64,000 nucleotides of DNA from DATAES01 sp963802415 (lineage in GTDB: Bacteria > Actinomycetota > Acidimicrobiia > Acidimicrobiales > JACDCH01): contig CAWDIH010000001.1 in the NCBI GenBank assembly GCA_963802415.1, positions 124,001 through 188,000 on the forward strand. Direction: 5' to 3'. The translations under genes were made by a program, and so were the position numbers. Below, in pieces: positions 46,213 through 55,013 of this stretch. The notes under the pieces were generated by a model, which ran no database searches, was not told where the DNA came from, and worked only from the letters and a program-made list of their open reading frames with translations. Position 1 is the first letter of the stretch. The number at the start of each line of letters is the position of its first letter.

Positions 46213-46619
46213 AACGAGTAGACCGTCGACTGCCGAACCGGCGTCTTCGGCCAGAGCAGGAAGTGACCGGTCACGACGCGGACGTCGCCGCCGTGCACGC
46301 GCAACCGCTCGACGAAGAAACGGGCGGTGCGCGTCGGGCTGGTAGACGATCTTGCGGAACTCTTCGAGCTGTAGCCCGCGAACTTCCTCAGGAATGTTGT
46401 CGACCGAAAAGTCGCGATCTTCCACCAGTTGTACCCACCGCTCTGCAGGAGACCGTCGCACACCGCTCGTACGTCGCGGCGTTCCCAGAAGCCCTTCGGG
46501 TTCTCGTCGTTGGGATCGGTGGCGATTCCCTCCGGACCGAAGTACGTCCCAGCGAGATTGAGCAACCTCGTGACACTCGACGTGCCGGACCGGTGCATAC
46601 CGAGCACGAGGAGTTGCAT
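46209..46619 (-). CDS. short sulfotransferase-like protein (two compensating frameshifts)
   Basis: About 136 residues. MQLLVLGMHRSGTSSVTRLL has the loop (HRSGTSS), and DPNDENPKGFWERRDVRAVC and LLQSGGYNWWKI follow as in the tyrosylprotein-like sulfotransferase group. Between about 46415 and 46330 the conserved reading switches to another frame (DFSVDNIPEEVRGLQLEEFR) and then returns. Family members are about twice as long, and the half carrying the 3'-phosphate site is absent, so it is truncated or has been replaced by VVTGHFLLWPKTPVRQSTVY. Function doubtful. Confidence 0.6.
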   Translation of the reverse strand: MQLLVLGMHRSGTSSVTRLLNLAGTYFGPEGIATDPNDENPKGFWERRDVRAVCDGLLQSGGYNWWKIATFRSTTFLRKFAGYSSKSSARSSTSPTRTARFFVERLRVHGGDVRVVTGHFLLWPKTPVRQSTVYSL

Positions 46620-46743
46620 GGCCCGAGATCAACGATCCGTTGTCAGCGCTCGAGCCGAGCGGTCGCCCGTTCCCGTTCGTCACGAACCGACCAGAACCCA
46701 CGAAATCGGGCGGTCTCCTCAGGGGCATAGAAGTGCTCGACCA

Positions 46744-47536
46744 TCAATCGAGATCGTCGGTTGAGAACGAGTTCGCATCGATCCGGCAGTATCTCATGTA
46801 CACGTTGACGACGTCATCCGGGTCGCCGTACTCGGCGACCTGTCCCTGATGGAGCCACAGTGCCGATGTCGCCATCATCCGCACGAGCGACAGCCCGTGG
46901 GTCACGATGACGATGGTGCGGCCGTCGCCGCACAGCTCGAACATCTTCTCGGCGGTCTTCTCCTTGAACTTGACGTCGCCACCGGTGATGGCCTCGTCGA
47001 TGAGCAGGATCTCCGGGTCGAGATGCGCAGCCACCGAGAACCCGATCCGCGCCTTCATACCGCTCGAGTACGTCCTGAACGGATAGTCGACGTACTCGCC
47101 GAGTTGCGCGAACTCGATGATCGACTCGGTCAGATCCTCCATGTGTTCGGGTGGATGCCCGAACGCGAGGCACCCGAGTCTTATGTTCTCCCGGCCGGTG
47201 AGGTCGGGGTGCATCCCCAGCCCGACCGACAGGAGGGGCGAGATGCGACCACGCACGACGATTCGTCCCTCCTTCGGCGCGAGGATGCCGGCCACTGTTC
47301 GCAGTAGCGTCGACTTGCCGGCACCGTTGCGTCCGATGACGCCGAGGACCGAACCCTTGGGTACGGTGAAGGAGACGTCTCGCAGCGCCGGTACCTCGCG
47401 CACATCGGACTGACTTCGCGTGGCGAGTCGCGCGCAGACCCCAGAGACCGGCCCGGTGCGTGCCGCGGATGGTGTACGACGCGGACACGTGATCCGCCTC
47501 GATCGCGGGTGCCTGTCCGTTGCCTGCGTCAGACAT
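46744..47536 (-). CDS. ABC transporter ATP-binding protein, polysaccharide export (one frameshift)
   Basis: About 264 residues, Wzt/TagH/RfbE type. The N-terminus MSDAGNGQAPAIEADHVSAS continues into RAGLWGLRATRHA, then breaks near 47418. The next frame has DVREVPALRDVSFTVPKGSV, Walker A GRNGAGKST, signature YSSGMKARIGFSVA, Walker B EILLIDEAIT and the H-loop VIVTHGLSL. It pairs with the permease whose stop its start overlaps. Together they should export an undecaprenyl-linked glycan to the outer face of the membrane. No carbohydrate-binding C-terminal extension is present. Confidence 0.88.
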
Positions 47537-48404
47537 AGAGGGCAAAGGCACGCTCGTAGCGGAGGAACGCCCAACCACCGATCATCACCAGCACCACGGA
47601 CCAGAGCAGACACGCAAGGATCTGGCCTCCCGTAGGTGTCTGGCCGTTGATCACGCCTTGATACGCCGAGAAGAGCGGGAACAGCGGGTTCCAGATCAGC
47701 AATCGCTGAATGTTCGGTTGGAGGGTCGCGACCGGGTAGACGACGGGCGTGGCGAACATGAGGACCCGCAAGATGTAGTTCAGGAGAGTCGATACGTCCT
47801 TGAAGTACGTAGTCAACGTCGAGAACAGCAGCGCGAAGCCGAGGTTCATCGCGGTCTGGAACAGGAGCAACAGCGGTAGCACCAAGAGCGCGGGCGTCAC
47901 TGGTGCCCGCAACGCCAGATGGATGACCGCGTAGATGGCAAGCGCCGGCGCCGTGGAAATGAGGCCCTTGTAGAGCTCCGCAACCGGGAGCAACGCGCGC
48001 GGGAAGGTCGCGTTGAGCACGAGACCCTTGTGGCGGAGGATCGAGCGGCCGCCGTCGCCGATCGCGATGCGCGTGTAGTTGAAGAAGAACACACTGGAGA
48101 TGATCACGGTGATGTACGCACTCGAGTTCTTCCCACCTGCTCCGCTGCGGATGACGACGAACAAGAAGTAGTAGATCGCCGCTTGGAAGATGGGATCCAC
48201 GAGCGCCCAGAGCTCGCCGAGGACCGTGCTCGACTGCTGACCGCGGATCTCGGCAGTGGCGAGCTCCCTGATAAACGCTCGCCGGTCGAGGACATCACTG
48301 ATGTAGTCGCGGAGCCTGGGAAGTGTCCTCGTGTGCGGTTCGAAGACCTGGACGACGTCGCTGTACTCGCGATGCGACTCGGTGCCGCGAGCGCTGACGT
48401 TCAC
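47529..48404 (-). CDS. ABC-2 type polysaccharide exporter permease
   Basis: 291 residues with six membrane segments (about 70-285). LATAEIRGQQSSTVLGELWA is the amphipathic N-terminal contact segment of ABC-2/Wzm-like permeases. DVSTLLNYILRVLMFATPVV and LLIWNPLFPLFSAYQGVING are the conserved C-terminal loop. GTG 48404 overlaps the stop of the upstream small protein as GTGA, and the ATP-binding gene overlaps its own end, forming a three-gene unit. Confidence 0.9.
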   Translation of the reverse strand: MNVSARGTESHREYSDVVQVFEPHTRTLPRLRDYISDVLDRRAFIRELATAEIRGQQSSTVLGELWALVDPIFQAAIYYFLFVVIRSGAGGKNSSAYITVIISSVFFFNYTRIAIGDGGRSILRHKGLVLNATFPRALLPVAELYKGLISTAPALAIYAVIHLALRAPVTPALLVLPLLLLFQTAMNLGFALLFSTLTTYFKDVSTLLNYILRVLMFATPVVYPVATLQPNIQRLLIWNPLFPLFSAYQGVINGQTPTGGQILACLLWSVVLVMIGGWAFLRYERAFALYV

Positions 48405-48880
48405 TCGGGCGATGTCACCGAAGACTCGGCCTCGGAAGAGTTCGCCGGCTGCTCGACCCCGGCCAGAGTGGCACGTTCGTGCGCTCGGATCATGCGAGCC
48501 ACCGGTTCAGTCATGATGAAGAGCCATTTCTTCGCCACTCGCCCGTTGCGGAGGACCACAGAGGCTTCGTTCGCCACGAGAGGCGGCGCCAAGCTGTTCC
48601 CTCGCGCAGCGTCGTTGATCTCACGAGCAATCTCTTTGATCTCGCGCTCGCTGAGCTCGAGCGCCTCTGACGCGGTGTCGTAGCCGACCTCCTTGTCGGC
48701 GACGGTGTACCGCGCGACGAGCGACAGCAGCGCCTTGGCGGTCTCATCGAGGGGGTCGAAGAAGTCTTCGACGGCTTCCCTGGTCCACGGAATCACCGAT
48801 GCCCGGGCGACGAGGCGCGTGACGTACTGCATCACGTCGACGACGAACTCGTCCGGCACCGGAACCATCACGTATTCCAT
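48401..48880 (-). CDS. small protein of unknown function, VPVP family (copy 2)
   Basis: 159 residues. It starts MEYVMVPVPDEFVVDVMQYV, matching copy 1 at 43361. DETAKALLSLVARYTVADKE, DTASEALELSEREIKEIARE and KKWLFIMTEPVARMIRAHER align with it end to end, including the helix-turn-helix-like segment. The C-terminal tail is Ser/Glu-rich. It is translationally coupled to the ABC permease, which places the family next to glycan export or sulfation. No named family is known to me; a regulatory or adaptor role is only a guess. Confidence 0.75.
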   Translation of the reverse strand: MEYVMVPVPDEFVVDVMQYVTRLVARASVIPWTREAVEDFFDPLDETAKALLSLVARYTVADKEVGYDTASEALELSEREIKEIAREINDAARGNSLAPPLVANEASVVLRNGRVAKKWLFIMTEPVARMIRAHERATLAGVEQPANSSEAESSVTSPE

Positions 48881-48937
48881 CGGCGGAAACCCCCTGCGGG
48901 GACACAATAACGGCTACGGAGGAGCGCTCCGGCCGGC

Positions 48938-50053
48938 TCAGTTCGCACTCGAGGACGACGACGAACTGTCCGGTGCCGGTGCCGCCGGGGCGGTAGTCGG
49001 TGGCGGCGTCGGCGCGCCGCCGCCCTGGGGCACCTGGAGCGTGACGCCCGCATCTGAGGGCAGCACCCAGAAGCTGATGTTGCCCGACTCGATCGCTCGG
49101 AGCAGCACGTAGTTCATGCCGGCTTGGGACAGTCCGACGTTGAGCGCCTCGATGGCCTGCGCCTCCGCTTGCCTTTGCAGGACCGTGTTCTGGCTCGTCT
49201 GCACCTGGATCTGTGATGTGCGGTTGTCCTCGAAGGCCTTCACCACATCCGGTGGGATGTCGATCTTCTTGATGATGAACGTCGGTGCGGAGCAGGCGTG
49301 GCCTGGTTCGTACGTCGGCCCGCACAAGAACGGCTGGCCGAGGGCGGCGACCAAGCGGTCGCTCAGCTTCTGTTGGACCGAATCCTGGATCGTCGTGAGG
49401 ACATCGGCGTTGCCGTAGAGGTCGGCGACGTCGTACTTCCGGGTCTCCTCCTGCAGTGCGTTCTCGATCTGCTGGCGGAACGTGTCGGTGATGAGCCTCT
49501 TCCATCCGCCCGACGTGTACGCCGCATACTGCAGGCCAAGCGACTCGTGGAAGGCCCTGAGCCGGTCGACGTTGAGCCTGAAGTACACGGCGATCTGGTA
49601 CTCGATCTGTACTCGGTCCTTGGAGGGCGACAGGATCGAGTCGGGCTGGGTGACCGCTCCCTGACCAGGGACCTTCGACACGATGTAGTTCTGCGTGTCG
49701 GCGGGGTACAGGTAGAGCGGGTCGAAGAAGCCGTTGAAGAAGAGCCCGCTACCGGGTTGGACGATGCGTTGGAAGTGCGCTGCTTCGAACGGACCGCCGC
49801 CGTAGCTGATACCGACCATGTTCCGTGGGGTCTTCTTCAGGGTCGACGCCACGAGCGGTACCAGGGCGAGCGCAACGATCACGATGATGGCGAGGACCAT
49901 CTTCCGGCTCGGCCGGCGCAGCGATGACAGACGCCGTGCGCGGGATCCGCCACGCTCCTCGCCCCGAGATTGAGCGGAAGCCGGCAGCGTCGGCGCCGCT
50001 CCCAGATCGTCGAAGTCCTCGCCCCCGCCGGTCGACTGCGGACCATCGGTCAT
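48938..50053 (-). CDS. SPFH/band-7 domain membrane protein
   Basis: 371 residues. An acidic then basic N-terminal tail (about 1-50) precedes one membrane segment (KMVLAIIVIVALALVPLVAS). The SPFH domain (about 75-300) has NMVGISYGGGPFEAAHFQRI, SKDRVQIEYQIAVYFRLNVD and the helix QVQTSQNTVLQRQAEAQAIE that builds the band-7 coiled coil. A Pro/Thr and then poly-Ser tail ends the protein. Such proteins form membrane scaffolds or partner with NfeD-like proteins; no NfeD is near. A role at the exporter is inferred from location. Confidence 0.82.
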   Translation of the reverse strand: MTDGPQSTGGGEDFDDLGAAPTLPASAQSRGEERGGSRARRLSSLRRPSRKMVLAIIVIVALALVPLVASTLKKTPRNMVGISYGGGPFEAAHFQRIVQPGSGLFFNGFFDPLYLYPADTQNYIVSKVPGQGAVTQPDSILSPSKDRVQIEYQIAVYFRLNVDRLRAFHESLGLQYAAYTSGGWKRLITDTFRQQIENALQEETRKYDVADLYGNADVLTTIQDSVQQKLSDRLVAALGQPFLCGPTYEPGHACSAPTFIIKKIDIPPDVVKAFEDNRTSQIQVQTSQNTVLQRQAEAQAIEALNVGLSQAGMNYVLLRAIESGNISFWVLPSDAGVTLQVPQGGGAPTPPPTTAPAAPAPDSSSSSSSAN

Positions 50054-50210
50054 CTGTTGTGGGTCCCCCGTTCCGTTTGCGCGTCGCGACCGGCACGAAT
50101 CGCCCAAAACCACTGCACGACGGACAAACGCTCACGGATCGCACGACGTGCCGCACGGCTGAGCCGGCACAGCACCCGCGAAGATACAGAACGCGCGACA
50201 GGGCTTGGAT

Positions 50211-52054
50211 TCACGGCGGCGCATCGGCGATGCCGTGCTCGTTCAAGCGGTCCAAGAGCTGGCGCGCCCTGTGGTCGAACGTGTGCTGTGCGAGCACTGT
50301 GGCGCGCCCGCGTGCTGCGACGGCACGGGCGTTCGCGGCATCCTCCAGCGCATCCCGAACGAGATCGCCGAGATCGGTGGCGGACGAGTACGTGGGAACG
50401 GCGCCGTCGAACAACTCCTCGATCTCTGGAAGATGGTCCGAGATCACCGGCGTGCCGCACCCGAGCACGTCGAAGAGGCGGTTGGACACGAAGCCCCACG
50501 CACGCATCGTGTCCCAGTGGTCGTTCAAGACAACGCCGGCTGACCGGTACACCTTTGGGAGGTCGGCGTTGTCGACGTGATCTGCGACCACGAGGCTCGG
50601 GTCGACGAGCCCGCCCCAACCGCCGCCGTAGATCGCGGGTCGAATGCCCATCGCCAGCGCGTCGCGCACGATCGGGCGCATCACGCCTCGTGTCTTGGCG
50701 ACGACGGTGACGGGATGTTCGTAGACGGGCTCGGTCGGACCGGGCCGGAAACGATTGTGATCAGTTGCCTGCAGGAACACCTCAACCGGTGTCGACGTGC
50801 GCCGGCGAAGATGTTCGGCGAAACGCGGTCGACGCGACGAGAACGAGATCAGCGGCGTCGCAGTCCTCGACGGCGAGCGACTCGGGATGACTGATCACCC
50901 AGAGGATGTGGCGCTGTCCGCTCGTTCGTCGCACAGGTGCGAGGCCCCGCAGCACGAGGTGGAGGTCAGCCGACCGAGCGGCGAGTGAATCGGCGCGGTC
51001 GTGCGGTTGGACGTCGACGGCCTCGCCGAGACGTCGCAAGGCCTGGGTCAGTCCTTCCGCAAGATGCCAGTCGCCCCAGCGCGCCGCCACCTTTGCCGAT
51101 GGCGCGGCCGTCGTGATGACCCACCGCCGCGCCGACCGCGTGCGTGACCGCGCCGCGCTCGACGATCATCGGACCACGTCGATCGATCAGCATCCGCCAC
51201 GAGGGGCTCTTGTCGTCCACCGGCCGATACAACGCGACACGCGACAGTACGGGACGGTCGTCGAACAATGCAGCGTCGGGCACGTGCACCACGCGGCCAC
51301 CGTGCAGCCGCAACCGCGCGCACACGTCGATACCGGTGACGTCCTCGTCATCGACCATTTCGAGCCCGCCCGCAGCGACGAACGCCTGTCGATCGACGAC
51401 AAGCCCCCGCAGCGACGCAGCGACGACCTCGTGCGGGTCACCACGTAAGAGAACCGATTCACCTGCGTTTCGCGCCGACACGACCGGCGTGCCTTTCTCA
51501 TCGACCTCGACCTCGAATCCCGCGGCGCGCACGCGCAGGTAATGCTCCGTGACGGCTAGACCGGTACGGGCCGGATGAACGAGGGTCGGCGTGGCCGCCA
51601 CGACGTCGCCACACACGGCAGCGGCGAGGCGTCGCACCCATCCCTCCTCCAGCGGCGTCACCGCCGGAGGTACGAAGCAGAGCAGATCAGCAGTCGAGTC
51701 TCTGGGCGCGGAACCGATCTCGATGGTGGCGACTGTCCGCGATGGTTGCGGCGCCGGTGGCAGCGCTGCGACCTCAGCCACCAGAGCGGCGCGGCGCTTG
51801 CCGTGATCCCCCATCGACGCGGCGGCGGCGGCGGTCACTGCCGCCTTGCGTCCCGAGGAGCGCCAGCGCTGCCAGCGCGTGCTGACAGCTCGCCGGCCTG
51901 GCTCGAGCCGGCGATCGAGCGCTAGCGCGGCGCGCACGAGCGGCCGCCGCTTCAGTCGCTGGAGCTCCGCTGACCTCTCATCGGCCATCGCGCGCCAGTG
52001 GTCGGCCTCCACTCGCGCGGTGTCGTCCCCTTCGTCGCCCGCCGCGTCAGTCAC
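50211..52054 (-). CDS. two-domain glycosyltransferase, GT2 followed by GT1/4 (two frameshifts)
   Basis: About 613 residues when repaired. After a charged N-terminus (EADHWRAMADERSAELQRLK), a GT2-like half has LLCFVPPAVTPLEEGWVRRL, VAAGGLEMVDDEDVTGIDVC and VPDAALFDDRPV. The frame breaks near 51118 and continues VITTAAPSAKVAARWGDWHL, then breaks again at a TTT run near 50823 and restores VEVFLQATDHNRFRPGPTEP. The last half is a glycosyltransferase with YRSAGVVLNDHWDTMRAWGF and NRLFDVLGCGTPVISDHLPE. GTG 52054 overlaps the GT4 stop as GTGA. It probably adds two sugars in sequence. Confidence 0.78.
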
Positions 52055-53193
52055 GACCGTGCGAGCGCCTCGTAGATCGCTTCGACTCGCCTGATCGAGT
52101 CCCCCGCCGACAGCGTCATGGACGTCGACCGCGCCGCGGACGCCGCACTGGCGCGCTGGTCGTCGTCGGTGAGCAGCTCGACGATCGCAGCCGCCAGGCG
52201 GTCGGGACGGCGAGGTGGCACGAGACGACCGTGCACGCGATCGACGACCAGCTCGGCCAAGCCGCCGACATCGGTCGCGATGATCGGCAGACCAAGGGCC
52301 ATCGCTTCCATGACTGCGATCGGCAGCCCCTCGTGGTGGGAGGCCAGGCAGAACAGGTCGCATCCGGCCATGATCCGAACGGCGTCGGGTCGGAACCCGA
52401 GGAGGCGGAAGCGGTCGCCGAGACCGAGTTGCTCGTGCAGATGGTGAATCTCCTCCTCCATCGGACCCTGACCGACGCCCAGAAAGACGGCGTCGCCGAC
52501 CTCGTCGAGCACCTGCCGGGCGGCGGCGAGGAGGTCGGGCCAGCCCTTCGTGGCCCGCATGTTGGCGACCGTGCCGACGACGAGGCTGCCGTCGAGGCCG
52601 AGCTCCCGGCGAACGACCTCGCGGTCGACCAGTGTCGCGGCAACTGCATCGACGTCGATCCCATGACGCACCACCTCCGTGCTCGCCTGCAATCGGGCCG
52701 GCATCGAGGCGCGTACCGCGGAGGAGACGGCGAGGCGTGCGTCGTCGCCAGTGGCGGTGAGCGATGTGGCCGCACGGGTCAGCCGAACGTGGCTCTGCCA
52801 GAGGTTGTGCTCGGTCGTGACCATTCGTGGCCGGCGCGACCGAGGAATCGTCCACACGATGATCCGGGCGACCGCAGCCGAGACCGGCGAATGGGCGTGC
52901 ACGACGTCGATCTGGCGCTCCAGCAGCAGCCGTCGCAGGCGAAGGGGCCACCGCACGTGGGCCGAGCCGCGCGCGCCGAGACACGTGACCGTGACACCCT
53001 GGGACTCGATGTCGGCGACGAGGGCGTCCTTGTGCGGCAACAAGTAAGCGACGTCATAGGCGAACGCGCAGTCGTGGCTTTCGCGCACCTGCGCTGCCAC
53101 GAGTGCTTCAGCTCCGCCTCGCCCGAGACCCTTGATCAGACAGAGGATCCGAATGGGTCGCTCGTCCGAGGACCTGCGAATTGGACCAGCCAC
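52051..53193 (-). CDS. glycosyltransferase family 4
   Basis: About 380 residues. ILCLIKGLGRGGAEALVAAQ is the GT4 N-terminal glycine-rich start. VVHAHSPVSAAVARIIVW and MVTTEHNLWQSHVRL follow. The donor half has VVGTVANMRATKGWPDLLAA, FLGVGQGPMEEEI and SHHEGLPIAVMEAMALGLPI with the E-x7-E. GTG 53193 was chosen; an upstream GTG at about 53211 is possible. It overlaps the two-domain glycosyltransferase and is divergent from the Wzz-like gene. Confidence 0.87.
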   Translation of the reverse strand: MAGPIRRSSDERPIRILCLIKGLGRGGAEALVAAQVRESHDCAFAYDVAYLLPHKDALVADIESQGVTVTCLGARGSAHVRWPLRLRRLLLERQIDVVHAHSPVSAAVARIIVWTIPRSRRPRMVTTEHNLWQSHVRLTRAATSLTATGDDARLAVSSAVRASMPARLQASTEVVRHGIDVDAVAATLVDREVVRRELGLDGSLVVGTVANMRATKGWPDLLAAARQVLDEVGDAVFLGVGQGPMEEEIHHLHEQLGLGDRFRLLGFRPDAVRIMAGCDLFCLASHHEGLPIAVMEAMALGLPIIATDVGGLAELVVDRVHGRLVPPRRPDRLAAAIVELLTDDDQRASAASAARSTSMTLSAGDSIRRVEAIYEALARS

Positions 53194-53285
53194 GACCTGC
53201 GTTACTGTAGCCACCGTCCGAATGGTTGATTGGATGAGCTTGCGGCGGTGTTGAAGACGCGGGCGCTGAGGGGGTCGTAGACCGC

Positions 53286-54998
53286 GTGCAATTGAGGGAT
53301 ATCGGCACATCGCTTCGTCGGCACTGGCTCATAGCGCTCGTGATCCTGCTCCTGACGCCGATCGTCGCCGGCGTCTACCTCTGGAACAACCGCAATCCTT
53401 CGGCCCCGCCTGCGACTTACACGACAAGCGCCGACATGCTCATTCCCGCCAAGGACAAAGACGGCAACCGGCCGCCCGGGGTGCCTGCGGTGCTCCTGCA
53501 AGGACAGGTCGACCTGGCGCTCAGCGGGAGAACTCGCGCAGCCACGCTCCAGGGGTCCAATCTCGACCCGAATGGCACCGAGGACGTCACGTTCAACGCC
53601 GTGCTCAGCGAGGAGGGCGACATCCTCACGCTGAGCGTCACGGCGCCCCAACCCGAGGTGGCCCAGGGCGTGCTCAGCCAGTACGTGACAGCATTTTCGA
53701 ACGGTCGCACGCAATCGGTGCTCGATGACGCCGTCGGGCGGGCGGAGAGCGACACGAGGACGATCAACACGCTCGCCCGCAAGCTCACCGACATCCAAGG
53801 GCAACTTGCCGCCGCCGGGGTTCCCATACCGGCCCAAGTGCCGGACGGGATCCCCCTGGCCGCGCCTGAGGGGACGCCGAACGAGACCATCCTGCTCCTC
53901 TACCAGCGCAATGCCATCCTCAACGAGATCCAGCGCCGGCAGAGCGACTTCGGGTTTCAGACCACCCTGGCTACGATTCCCAGTAGTTTCACGCAGACGG
54001 TGCAGCGGCGGACGGTGGCTCGAATCGCGCCGGCGTCCGAGTCCAACGTCGTTCCCGCTCTCGTGATCCTCGGCGTCGGCTTGTTGCTCGCGGTCGCCGT
54101 TCCTGTCCTGATCGATCGATTCGATCGTTCGATCACCGACTCGCGGTCGGCGGCCAACTCGCTCCGGTCGCGTGTGCTGGTCTCCGTGCCTGCGATCCCG
54201 CGTCGCGTGCGCCAGGGCTACGCCCCGCGGGGATCGTCGTGGGATGCCGCGTTCCGCTCACTGGCGGCCACGAGCATCTCGACTGACAGCCTGCCGAAGG
54301 CCTTGATGGTCAGTTCGCCGACCGGTTCGATACAAGACACTGTTGCGGCCAACCTCGCCCGCTCGCTCGCTCGCCTCGGTGTCAAGGTGGCGTTGATCGG
54401 TACGGTGCCTCGCCAGCGCTGGTACACCAGCACGACGCCACAGGAGCTTCTGCCCGACCAGGAAGAGGACTACGCCTACAACGGCGAGGACGACGGAGGC
54501 GACGACGACGGCGACGACGACGGGGGCAGCACACCGCCGATCACGTCAGCTGACTCTTCCGTGGTCGCGGGAGAGATGCCGCAAGTGAACGGACAGCATG
54601 CGGATGAAGAGGAGTTCGACCATCCCACGTTCGTCGATCTGCTCCGCGATGCCCAAACGGGCCGCCTTCCTACCGACTTCCGTGACACGCTTGCGACGGT
54701 CGAACACGTGCCGAATCTGTATGTCATTCCTCCTGGCCCAGAGGCCGACGTGCCCCTCGACGGGCTTCCACCGTTGCTCGACGCGTTCTCGCGCGACGGA
54801 ATCGACACGGTCGTCATCGGCGGCCCGGCCTATCTCGAGGATCCGAACGCGACGATCATTGCCTGGTCGACGCGCAACATGCTGTGGGCGCTGGAGATGG
54901 GTCGCGTCGATTCGCGCGACGCTCTGCTCGCCGCGGACCGCCTCGACATTGCCGGCGTCGCACCGTTCGGCATCGCCGTCGTCAAGCACCACGGCTGA
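53286..54998 (+). CDS. Wzz-type chain-length protein fused to a degenerate BY-kinase-like domain
   Basis: 570 residues. TM1 is at about 13-32 (HWLIALVILLLTPIVAGVYL) and TM2 at 254-275, with a periplasmic Wzz-type coiled-coil region between (SQYVTAFSNGRTQSVLDDAV). The cytoplasmic part starts SPTGSIQDTVAANLARSLAR at about 343, aligning with the Walker A region of bacterial tyrosine kinases but lacking the GK-S/T. An acidic linker of about 22 residues (NGEDDGGDDDGDDDGG) interrupts it. DTVVIGGPAYLEDP replaces Walker B. It probably sets chain length without kinase activity. GTG start at 53286. Confidence 0.82.
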   Translation: MQLRDIGTSLRRHWLIALVILLLTPIVAGVYLWNNRNPSAPPATYTTSADMLIPAKDKDGNRPPGVPAVLLQGQVDLALSGRTRAATLQGSNLDPNGTEDVTFNAVLSEEGDILTLSVTAPQPEVAQGVLSQYVTAFSNGRTQSVLDDAVGRAESDTRTINTLARKLTDIQGQLAAAGVPIPAQVPDGIPLAAPEGTPNETILLLYQRNAILNEIQRRQSDFGFQTTLATIPSSFTQTVQRRTVARIAPASESNVVPALVILGVGLLLAVAVPVLIDRFDRSITDSRSAANSLRSRVLVSVPAIPRRVRQGYAPRGSSWDAAFRSLAATSISTDSLPKALMVSSPTGSIQDTVAANLARSLARLGVKVALIGTVPRQRWYTSTTPQELLPDQEEDYAYNGEDDGGDDDGDDDGGSTPPITSADSSVVAGEMPQVNGQHADEEEFDHPTFVDLLRDAQTGRLPTDFRDTLATVEHVPNLYVIPPGPEADVPLDGLPPLLDAFSRDGIDTVVIGGPAYLEDPNATIIAWSTRNMLWALEMGRVDSRDALLAADRLDIAGVAPFGIAVVKHHG

Positions 54999-55013
54999 TC
55001 GAAAGGCCACGCG

